DNA of 29,176 nt, taken from the NCBI GenBank assembly GCA_035564555.1, contig DATMTS010000066.1, positions 1 through 29,176 of the forward strand, given 5' to 3'. This document shows, one piece after another, positions 8,339-14,677 of this stretch. The position numbers and the translations under genes are program-made. Each line of letters begins with the position of its first letter. Within the stretch, counting starts at the first letter, position 1. The notes below the pieces were generated by a model. It was not told the origin of the DNA. It saw only the letters and a program-made list of their open reading frames with translations, and did no database searches. Origin of the DNA: DATMTS01 sp035564555 (GTDB lineage Bacteria > Actinomycetota > Actinomycetes > Actinomycetales > Microbacteriaceae).

Positions 8339-9937
8339 TCAGGCCGGTGAGCCGGCCGGCGACCCGGACGCGGCGGCCTGCACCGGCTCGCCGGCGAGCG
8401 ACACCGCCGCCGTGACCGGAAGATGGCCGAGCTGGATGGCGCCGTCACGCGACCGGTTGCGCGCGTGCACGGCGTACCCGACGGCGAGGGACGCGCCGAT
8501 GAACAACACGGCGCTCCACTGCAGCCACCAGGTCTTACCGGTCAGGTCGTAGATCTCGGGGCGGGGCCACGCGAGGTTCACGATCATGCCGACCTGGTAC
8601 AGCACGGCGAGCGCGTTCAGCGGGATGCCCCAGCGGCCGAGCGTGAAGAGCGGCTTGCCGTCCTCGTCGACCCCGGCAGGGAATCCCGCTTTCCTCAGGC
8701 GGATGCGAGCGAGAAGCAACGGCACCGTGACGCCCAGGTAGGCGAGGTAGAGCATCGCGATGCAGAGACTGGACAAGGCGGTGAAGATCGCGCTCTGGCC
8801 GAAGTTGACGGCCAGAGCGAGGGCCGCTCCGACTCCGACGACGATGCTCGTCGCGATCGGGGTGCCGGTTCGGGGAGACACGGTGGACAGCACGCGCCAG
8901 AACGGCAGGGCGCGCTCGCGCGCCATCGAATACATCATCCGCGAACCGGAGGTCTGCACGGCCAGAGTGCACGCGAACACGGCGACTATCACGGCGATCA
9001 GCAGCAGTCTGCCGAAGAGCGGCCCGAGGCGTTCGGTCAGGATCCAGGCGATGCCCCCGGATGCCAGCTTGCCGTCGTCGAGGCTGGGCGCAGAGACGAG
9101 CGCCGCCACGATCAGGAGCGCGCCGCCCAGCCCGGAGACGATCACCGCGCGCACGATGGTCTTCGAGATCGTCTTGCGGGGTGCGTGGGTCTCTTCCGCC
9201 AATTCGCCGGCGGAGTCGAAGCCCACGAGCACATAGGCGGCCATCAGCGACGACGCCAGCCACGCCCAGATGTACGGCTGATCGGTTGTGGCCGAGCCCT
9301 GGGTACTGAAGACGACGGCAGGGCTGCGCTCGGGCAGAAGGAACAGGGCGACCACCAGAGCGATGACGCCGATGATCTCGATCAGCACTCCCGCACTTGT
9401 CGCGATCGCCATCAGCCGCACGTGCAAGATCGTGACCACCGTCGTGATCGCGAGCAGGATGAGGCCGAGCAGCACGGCGTTCTGGGCTCCCGTGGGCGAG
9501 GTGAGCGCGGGATCAGCGTGGTGGCCACCGACGATCTGGAACCCGTCCCAGATGGCGGGCAGCACGGCCTGCACGGCGATCGCCGCGACCGCGACGGTGA
9601 GGATCTGCGCGATGATCATCACCCAGCCGGTGAACCAACCGAAGGTCGTGCCGGCAAGCCGGCTCGCCCACTGGAAGATGGCGCCGGCGATGGGCCAGCT
9701 CGCCGCCAGTTGTGCGAAGTTGAGTGCTACCAGCAGTTGGCCCGCGAACACCACCGGCCAGGTCCAGAAGAATGCGGCGCCGCCGATCCCGAATCCCAGG
9801 CCGAAGAGCTGGAAGACCGTGGTGAGGATCGACACGAACGAGAATCCCGCCGCGAACGACGAGAACGAGCCCACTCCGCGGCGCAACTCCTGGGCGTAGG
9901 GGGTGGGGCTGAGCCGAGGTGGTTCGTAGGCACTCAT
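8339..9937 (-). CDS. APC-superfamily permease, probable urea/guanidine (or amine) uptake
   Basis: This 532-aa integral membrane protein has about 12 hydrophobic segments and the features of amino acid-polyamine-organocation permeases: an N-terminal RGVGSFSSFAAGFSFVSI helix, GFDSAGELAEETHAPRKTI in the middle and SRMMYSMARERALPFW later. It is first in the operon, so it most likely imports the substrate. Guanidine, urea or a related amine is inferred from position only, because the family also transports amino acids, choline-like and GABA-like compounds. The ATG at 9937 is preceded by GGAAGG with 7-base spacing. The AmtR-like palindrome lies 31 nt upstream. The C-terminal tail is Ala/Gly/Ser/Pro-rich and hydrophilic. 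Confidence 0.88.
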   Translation of the reverse strand: MSAYEPPRLSPTPYAQELRRGVGSFSSFAAGFSFVSILTTVFQLFGLGFGIGGAAFFWTWPVVFAGQLLVALNFAQLAASWPIAGAIFQWASRLAGTTFGWFTGWVMIIAQILTVAVAAIAVQAVLPAIWDGFQIVGGHHADPALTSPTGAQNAVLLGLILLAITTVVTILHVRLMAIATSAGVLIEIIGVIALVVALFLLPERSPAVVFSTQGSATTDQPYIWAWLASSLMAAYVLVGFDSAGELAEETHAPRKTISKTIVRAVIVSGLGGALLIVAALVSAPSLDDGKLASGGIAWILTERLGPLFGRLLLIAVIVAVFACTLAVQTSGSRMMYSMARERALPFWRVLSTVSPRTGTPIATSIVVGVGAALALAVNFGQSAIFTALSSLCIAMLYLAYLGVTVPLLLARIRLRKAGFPAGVDEDGKPLFTLGRWGIPLNALAVLYQVGMIVNLAWPRPEIYDLTGKTWWLQWSAVLFIGASLAVGYAVHARNRSRDGAIQLGHLPVTAAVSLAGEPVQAAASGSPAGSPA

Positions 9938-9967
9938 GGTGGACCTTCCGCAGGCAGCGCATCCGAT

Positions 9968-9985
9968 ACCTGTCGATTGACAGGT
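9968..9985 (-). promoter_or_regulatory. Candidate AmtR/TetR operator before the urea/guanidine operon
   Basis: A perfect inverted repeat with 7-bp arms and a 4-bp spacer (ACCTGTC-GATT-GACAGGT) lies 31 nt upstream of the permease start codon. The core CTGTC-N4-GACAG is the motif I recall as published for M. smegmatis AmtR in front of its urea-degradation operon. Its position close to the start suits repression by blocking initiation. I found no clear -35/-10 pair around it, so the exact promoter is not assigned. Confidence 0.75.
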
Positions 9986-10127
9986 GCTTTAGATGCAATG
10001 CTCTGCGGCTCCCGTTGCCTCACCGTTGCCCGCGCATTAACTTCGCGTTTCGCACTGCTCACAGCCGCGCGCGGTCGCCCGAGGTGATCGCACCGGCGAC
10101 GGCCCGGGTTGATCGCGGGGTTCGGAT

Positions 10128-10189
10128 CCGGCCCGATCGCGCCGGGTTCCGGCCCGATCCCGCCGGGTTCCGGCCCGATCCCGCCGGGT
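10128..10189. repeat. 21-bp tandem repeat, three units
   Basis: Three consecutive near-identical 21-bp units (CCGGCCCGATCCCGCCGGGTT type; the first has G for C inside, the third lacks its last base) occupy the leader side of the permease gene. A degenerate half unit precedes them. The tract lies 70 bp from palindromic element copy 2. Confidence 0.8.
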
Positions 10190-10259
10190 CCGGGTCCGGC
10201 CCGAAACGCCGCGGCCCCGGTTCGGCAGCGTGATCCCATCTCGTCGAGTGACGCGATGA

Positions 10260-10330
10260 CAGGAGAAATCCGCGACACGCCGTGCCGCAGTTGCGGGATG
10301 AGGGCGCGTCCCGAAAATCTCCTGCAATCG
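10260..10330. repeat. 71-bp palindromic dispersed element, copy 2
   Basis: This copy has the same length and orientation as copy 1 at 110-180. The outer arms CAGGAGA (10260-10266) and TCTCCTG (10318-10324) pair, the A-rich symmetric bulge is kept, and the apical hairpin is CCGC-AGTT-GCGG (10285-10296). That apical hairpin differs in sequence from copy 1 but still pairs. The two copies bracket the whole urea/guanidine operon. This one is followed directly by a hexanucleotide repeat. Confidence 0.75.
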
Positions 10331-10596
10331 TCCTCGTCCTCGTCCTCGTCCTCGTCATCGTCATCGTCCTCGTCCACGTCCTTGCCCGCGCCATTGTCCT
10401 CGCCGTCGCCATCGCGGTCGTCGCCATCGCGCTCCGGCATCCCGAGGCGTATCGCGCACTCGTCGCAGCCGAGGGATGGCCGACCGCTGGCTACCGGGCG
10501 TGGATCCGCGGGGAATCGGGGCTCTCGCACCTGAGCCTGCCGATCTCGCACGACGCTACCCCTGGTGTGACCGGCGGCTACGAGGAGCGCTTCTGA
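10282..10596 (+). CDS. Possible small membrane protein (uncertain ORF)
   Basis: A 104-codon open frame begins with GTG inside palindromic element copy 2. The (GTCCTC)n repeat is read as a Val-Leu run, which merges with a long hydrophobic segment of 35-40 residues (VLVLVLVLVIVIVLV... to AIAVVAIAL). A soluble tail follows (RHPEAYRALVAAEGWP, GYRAWIRGESGL). Third codon positions in the hydrophobic and early tail part are mostly G or C, as in real genes here. Against it: no SD is visible, the start lies in a repeat, the frame overlaps the 3' end of the convergent YdeI-like gene by 19 nt, and I recognise no family. It may instead be a chance frame, or a gene whose 5' end was replaced by the repeat. 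Confidence 0.3.
   Translation: MPQLRDEGASRKSPAIVLVLVLVLVIVIVLVHVLARAIVLAVAIAVVAIALRHPEAYRALVAAEGWPTAGYRAWIRGESGLSHLSLPISHDATPGVTGGYEERF
10328..10381. repeat. Hexanucleotide tandem repeat (TCGTCC)n
   Basis: Nine consecutive 6-bp units (TCGTCC with TCGTCA and ACGTCC variants) begin at the last three bases of palindromic element copy 2. Read on the plus strand they encode Val-Leu/Ile repeats, and on the minus strand an Asp/Glu run. Copy number may vary by slippage. Confidence 0.8.
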
Positions 10597-11168
10597 GGGT
10601 GGATCGTCTCGCCACGCTCGAGCATTGCGACGTACTCGGTGATCTTGCGGGCACGCGTCTCGGCGCGCTTAACGTTGCCGATGCGGAAGAGGATGGCATA
10701 ACGGTTCTGGCTGCTGAGCGTGCCGAAGAACTCGGATGCCGCGGGGCTCGCCTCGAGGGCGGCGGCCAGATCGGCGGGCACTTCGGCCGACTTCTGGCCT
10801 GCATATGCGGCATCCCAGCGTCCGTCGGCCTTGGCGCGCTCGACCTCGCGAAGCCCACGCGGTCGCATGCGACCGGCCGCGATCAATTCGAGCGCCTTCT
10901 GCCGATTGATGCGCGACCAGATGCTGCGCGCGGCGCGCGGCGAGAACGCTTGCAGGTAGTGGTCGTCATCCAGCGAGGCCTTCTGACCGTCGATCCAGCC
11001 GAAGCACAGCGCCACCTCGAGCGCCTCGGCGTAGCTCACGCTCGCGTGCGCCGCGCCCTTCTTCGCGATCGCGAGGCGAACCCCGGATGAGGATTCGTGA
11101 TGGTCCTGTAACCACCGCTCCCATTCATCGGAATCGGCGCAATAGAGAATGGGCCGCGCGGTCGTCAT
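10578..11168 (-). CDS. YdeI/OmpD-associated family protein
   Basis: The 196-aa soluble protein resembles the YdeI/OmpD-associated family, sometimes annotated as bacteriocin-protection proteins. The N-terminal SDEWERWLQDHHESSSGVRLAI, the ALEVALCFGWIDGQK segment (about 49-63), FSPRAARSIWSRINRQKALELI and a C-terminal ARKITEYVAMLERGE helix are the family pattern. Its precise biochemical role is unknown. The ATG overlaps the stop of the VOC gene (ATGA), so it is the last gene of a three-gene coupled operon. The C-terminus ends in basic residues, PQKRSS. Confidence 0.85.
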   Translation of the reverse strand: MTTARPILYCADSDEWERWLQDHHESSSGVRLAIAKKGAAHASVSYAEALEVALCFGWIDGQKASLDDDHYLQAFSPRAARSIWSRINRQKALELIAAGRMRPRGLREVERAKADGRWDAAYAGQKSAEVPADLAAALEASPAASEFFGTLSSQNRYAILFRIGNVKRAETRARKITEYVAMLERGETIHPQKRSS

Positions 11169-11602
11169 TGTTCGATGTCGCGGAATACCGCGTTGCCCGC
11201 CTCATCGAACGACAGTCCCGGGTTGTAGGCGATCTCCCAACGGAATCCGTCCGGGTCGGCGAAGTAGCCCGAAACGCCGCCCCACGCCTGGTGTCGAGCG
11301 GCAGTCAGCAGCCGAGCGCCCGCAGCGACAGCGGCATCCAACGCAGCGCTCACCTCCTCCGGACTGTCCAGGTTGACACCGAGCGAGATCGGCGGCATTC
11401 CGTGCCCCACCTGGCTGTCGGATTCCGCTGCGAGTTTCTCGGCGCTCCACAAGGCCAACAACAGTCCGCGGCCCGCCTGGATGAAGATCACATCGTCTTC
11501 GACCTCGAGCACCGGTCGCCAGCCGAGCCCGTCGACGTAGAAGCGTCGTGCCGCCGCGCGATCGCGCACTCCGAGTGTGATGGCGGTGATGTGTGCATGC
11601 AT
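11165..11602 (-). CDS. VOC-fold (glyoxalase/bleomycin-resistance/dioxygenase superfamily) protein
   Basis: A 145-aa single-chain VOC protein with two beta-alpha-beta-beta-beta modules: HAHITAITLGVRDRAAARRFYVDGLGW in the first and GYFADPDGFRWEIAYNP near the end. The terminal Glu of WEIAYNP sits at the usual metal-ligand position, while the N-terminal His of HITAIT can serve as another ligand. The substrate cannot be told. ATG 11602 is chosen because the fold starts there; an in-frame GTG at 11632 and another GTG between them are possible, and no SD decides. The gene lies 33 bp after the DUF1697 stop, and its stop overlaps the YdeI-like start. Confidence 0.82.
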   Translation of the reverse strand: MHAHITAITLGVRDRAAARRFYVDGLGWRPVLEVEDDVIFIQAGRGLLLALWSAEKLAAESDSQVGHGMPPISLGVNLDSPEEVSAALDAAVAAGARLLTAARHQAWGGVSGYFADPDGFRWEIAYNPGLSFDEAGNAVFRDIEQ

Positions 11603-11635
11603 GGCGATCACGTTAGCGCCGGCGGCGGACACCGG

Positions 11636-12151
11636 TCAGCTCAGCAGTTTCTGCAGCGTGTTCAGGTTGCGATTGGTCGTGAGCACCTTGTTCTTGCCGG
11701 CATTGGATCGCTTGCCGAAGGCGCTGTCGAGGGTGTGGCCCCGTTCCACCGTCCAGTAGATGACGCGTTCGCCGGGGGCGATCTGTTCCAGGCCCCGGTC
11801 GATCGGTGCCGCGAGCAGGTCCTCGCGCGGCTCCGCACCCATCAGGAACAGCACGTAACGGTGCCAGCCGTCACGCGCCTCGAACGGATACGCGCTCACG
11901 ACGGCGGCCAACTCATCCGCGGTCAGCACGTGCACCCAGGCCTCGTATCCGAATCGCTCGCGCAACGCCGCCTCGATGCGCTCTCGCAATTCGGTCGTGG
12001 GCCCTTCCGCGTTGAAGACCACATTGCCGCTGGCGAGCACCGTCTTCACCTCCGCAAGGCCGAGCGAACGGAACAGGTCGGCCAACTCGGCCATCTTGAT
12101 GTTCACGCCGCCGACGTTCACGCCGCGCAGCAGGGCGATGTAGCGATCCAT
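11636..12151 (-). CDS. DUF1697 domain-containing protein
   Basis: A full-length DUF1697 protein of 171 aa. Family marks are MDRYIALLRGVNVGGVN at the N-terminus, the VLASGNVVFN strand (about 39-48), and the C-terminal TVERGHTLDSAFGKRSNAG followed by TTNRNLNTLQKLL. The function of the family is not established. The start is firm, because GAGGGAGGG lies about six bases before the ATG at 12151. It is the first gene of the operon with the VOC and YdeI-like genes. Confidence 0.9.
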   Translation of the reverse strand: MDRYIALLRGVNVGGVNIKMAELADLFRSLGLAEVKTVLASGNVVFNAEGPTTELRERIEAALRERFGYEAWVHVLTADELAAVVSAYPFEARDGWHRYVLFLMGAEPREDLLAAPIDRGLEQIAPGERVIYWTVERGHTLDSAFGKRSNAGKNKVLTTNRNLNTLQKLLS

Positions 12152-12394
12152 TCCGGCCTCCCTCCCTCAGCATGCCGCGGCCCTCCGACATCGGCCCCCT
12201 CGCGGCCGATTGCAGGTTCCCACAGCGATGATGCGTACCCGTGCGGCGGGGTTTGTGCGACTCGCACTCACGACTTCACCCTCTCAGACAACCGGCATAC
12301 CGTGGAGTGCGACGTCGCCTGTCGATGCATGGCATCCGGGCACATCACGTTCCCGACCGCAGCAGGTTCCCGACCGCAAGAGAGAAGGCCGACG

Positions 12395-14536
12395 ATGGTT
12401 GACACCGCACCTCGCACGAAGAGCACGAAGAGCGCCAACAGCGCCAAGAGCGCCAACAGCGCCAACAGCGCCAGCAACTCCGACTTCACCGCATACACCG
12501 GACCCATCGACGTGGATGCGCCGCCGGTGCGGGTCGACATCGAGGAACTCGGACGGCGCCTGCTCGGCACCTGGGGTGAGATTCGTCTGGCGGCGCGCGA
12601 ACTGGCGGCCCGACCGGAGCTTCAGGGCATCGAGGGGCAGAGCCTGGAGGAGCATCGCCGACGGGTCTTCGAGCAGTTGAAGCTCCTGGTCGACAACAAG
12701 GCCGTGCATCGGGCCTTCCCGAAGGCTCACGGCGGCAGCGAAGACCACGGCGGCAACATCGCGGGTTTCGAGGAACTCGTCGCGGCGGACCCCTCGCTGC
12801 AGATCAAGGGCGGCGTGCAGTGGGGCCTGTTCGGTGCCGCTGTGCTGCACCTGGGCACCGAGCGTCACCATGACCGTTATCTGCCGGGCATCATGAGCCT
12901 CGAGGTCCCGGGGGCCTTCGCCATGACCGAGACGGGGCATGGCTCGGATGTCGCATCCATCGCCACCACGGCGACCTACGACCCCGAAACCCAGGAGTTC
13001 GAGATCCACACGCCGTTCCGCGGCGCCTGGAAGGACTATCTCGGCAACGCTGCCGAGGACGGCGTCGCCTGCGTGTTGTTCGCCCAGCTGATCACGCGCG
13101 GCGTGAATCACGGCGTACACGCGTTCTACGTGCCGATCCGGGATGAGAACGGCGAGTTCTTGGCCGGCATAGGCGGTGAGGACGACGGGCTCAAGGGCGG
13201 TCTGAACGGCATCGACAACGGGCGCCTGCACTTCGATCACGTGCGCATCCCGCGGGAGAATCTGCTGAACCGTTACGGCGATGTGGCGGAAGACGGCACC
13301 TACACGAGCCCGATCTCGAGCCCGGGCCGTCGCTTCTTCACCATGCTCGGAACGCTCGTGCAGGGTCGCGTGTCGCTCGACGGTGCGGCCACCATCGCGG
13401 CGGCTCTCGGGCTCACTATCGCCATCACCTACGGCAACCAGCGCCGTCAGTTCAACGCGGCGTCCGATACCGATGAAGAGGTGCTGCTCGACTACCAGAG
13501 GCACCAGCGCCGTCTGATCCCGCCGCTGGCGACGACCTACGCACAGGTGTTCGCGCACGACAAGCTGCTGAAGAAGTTCGACGAGGTGTTCAGCGGCGCC
13601 GCCGAAACCGACGACGACCGCCAAGATCTTGAAACACTGGCGGCGGCGCTGAAGGCGCTGTCGACCTGGCACGCGCTCGACGCCCTGCAGGAGGCCCGGG
13701 AGGCGTGCGGCGGCGCCGGCTTTCTGGCCGAGAACAGGCTCGTCGGCCTGCGAGCCGATCTCGACGTCTACGTCACCTTCGAGGGCGACAACAACGTACT
13801 GCTGCAGCTCGTGGCCAAGCGGCTGCTCACCGACTACTCGAAGAAGTTCGCCAAAGCGGATGCCGGCGCTCTGGCCCGGTATGTGGTCACGCAGGCCGCC
13901 GATCGCGCCTATCACGGCACGGGGCTGCGCAGCCTGGCGCAGACCGTCGCCGACTTCGGGTCCACGGCTCGTTCCGTCGGTCAGTTGCGCGACGCGAACG
14001 TGCAGCGCGAACTGCTCACCGACCGAGTCGAGACGATGATCGCCGAGATCGCCACCAAACTGCGCAATGCGACCAAGCTTCCGAAGAAGGAGGCGGCCGA
14101 CCTCTTCAACTCGCAGCAGAACGAGCTGATCGAAGCGGCGCGGGCGCATGCCGAGCTGCTGCAATGGGAGGCCTTCACCGAGGCGCTGACCACCATCGAA
14201 GACGCCGGCACCAAGCAGGTGCTGACCTGGTTGCACGACCTGTTCGGCCTGGGGTTGATCGAGAAGCATCTGTCCTGGTACCTCATCCACGGACGCCTTT
14301 CCGCGCAGCGCGCCCAGGCTGTGACCGCCTACATCGACCGACTGGTCGCGCGGTTGCGCCCGCACGCCCAGGACCTGGTGGATGCCTTCGGTTACCGGCA
14401 GGAACACCTGCGGGCGAAGATCGCCGGCGGAGCCGAAGCCGACCGGCAGAACGAGGCGCGGGACTACTACAAGGCGCTCCGGGCTTCGGGCAATTCGCCG
14501 GTCGACGAGAAGTCGCTGAAAGCGAAGAAGCACTAG
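12395..14536 (+). CDS. Acyl-CoA oxidase/acyl-CoA dehydrogenase-family flavoprotein
   Basis: This 713-aa protein has the layout of acyl-CoA oxidases, which insert a 2,3-double bond into acyl-CoA in beta-oxidation using FAD. An N-terminal helical domain is followed by the flavin-contact strand region FAMTETGHGSDVASIATTATYD (about residues 177-198), an RVSLDGAATIAAALGL helix, GGAGFLAENRL, and TFEGDNNVLLQ with the catalytic-base Glu at residue 463, then an oxidase-type C-terminal domain. The length fits oxidases (about 650-700 aa) rather than the 380-400 aa dehydrogenases. Residues 9-28 are a Lys/Ser/Ala/Asn low-complexity tail encoded by a short repeat. The start ATG has GAGAAGG seven bases upstream. 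It has no operon partner, so its physiological acyl-CoA is unknown. Oxidase versus dehydrogenase chemistry cannot be settled from sequence alone. Confidence 0.88.
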   Translation: MVDTAPRTKSTKSANSAKSANSANSASNSDFTAYTGPIDVDAPPVRVDIEELGRRLLGTWGEIRLAARELAARPELQGIEGQSLEEHRRRVFEQLKLLVDNKAVHRAFPKAHGGSEDHGGNIAGFEELVAADPSLQIKGGVQWGLFGAAVLHLGTERHHDRYLPGIMSLEVPGAFAMTETGHGSDVASIATTATYDPETQEFEIHTPFRGAWKDYLGNAAEDGVACVLFAQLITRGVNHGVHAFYVPIRDENGEFLAGIGGEDDGLKGGLNGIDNGRLHFDHVRIPRENLLNRYGDVAEDGTYTSPISSPGRRFFTMLGTLVQGRVSLDGAATIAAALGLTIAITYGNQRRQFNAASDTDEEVLLDYQRHQRRLIPPLATTYAQVFAHDKLLKKFDEVFSGAAETDDDRQDLETLAAALKALSTWHALDALQEAREACGGAGFLAENRLVGLRADLDVYVTFEGDNNVLLQLVAKRLLTDYSKKFAKADAGALARYVVTQAADRAYHGTGLRSLAQTVADFGSTARSVGQLRDANVQRELLTDRVETMIAEIATKLRNATKLPKKEAADLFNSQQNELIEAARAHAELLQWEAFTEALTTIEDAGTKQVLTWLHDLFGLGLIEKHLSWYLIHGRLSAQRAQAVTAYIDRLVARLRPHAQDLVDAFGYRQEHLRAKIAGGAEADRQNEARDYYKALRASGNSPVDEKSLKAKKH
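12417..12475 (+). repeat. 9-bp repeat inside the acyl-CoA oxidase gene
   Basis: Imperfect head-to-tail copies of AGCGCCAAC/AGCGCCAAG encode the hydrophilic N-terminal tail (Ser-Ala-Asn and Ser-Ala-Lys repeats) before the folded flavoprotein begins. The tract keeps the frame because the unit is 9 bp. Confidence 0.75.
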
Positions 14537-14562
14537 CCGGCGAATCGTCCCCCGCCGGTTGT

Positions 14563-14631
14563 CCCCCGTATTGGGGGCATGGTCAGCCAGGCGCTGCTAT
14601 GGTGTCCGGAAGTCGGCGCGCCTCGCGCCGA
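14563..14631. promoter_or_regulatory. Two short inverted repeats between the oxidase and GH71 genes
   Basis: CCCCC-gtatt-GGGGG (14563-14577) lies 27 nt after the oxidase stop. A second perfect inverted repeat, TCGGCGCG-CCT-CGCGCCGA (14613-14631), follows. Neither has a T-run. The first could be part of a weak terminator, and the second a terminator stem or an operator for the downstream secreted GH71 gene. No clear -10/-35 pair was found. Confidence 0.4.
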
Positions 14632-14677
14632 TGTACCGAATCCCGAATCCCGAATCCGCGTGGTAGCGGCAAAAAAC

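Larger units (their letters stand above)
9986..10577. other. Intergenic region with repeats and one weak ORF candidate
   Basis: This stretch separates the operon start from the convergent YdeI-like gene. It holds a 21-bp tandem repeat (10128-10189), the second palindromic element (10260-10330), a hexanucleotide repeat (10328-10381) and a possible small membrane-protein ORF (10282-10596) that is described separately. I looked for a guanidine-I (ykkC) leader on the operon strand and saw none of its conserved loops. Confidence 0.6.

Noticed and set aside
9938..10120. Guanidine-I (ykkC) riboswitch sought in the operon leader
   Set aside because: None of the conserved loop sequences I know for this class is present on the minus strand. 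Only the palindromic operator candidate is seen.
12152..12394. Possible tRNA or leader RNA before the acyl-CoA oxidase gene
   Set aside because: No cloverleaf, no T-loop consensus and no conserved anticodon arm. Only a short TCGGCC/GGCCGA dyad and a duplicated GGTTCCCGACCGCA word are present.
14579..14677. Start of the first GH71 gene at ATG 14579
   Set aside because: It would add 33 residues in front of the signal peptide and cross the inverted repeat at 14613-14631, with no SD.
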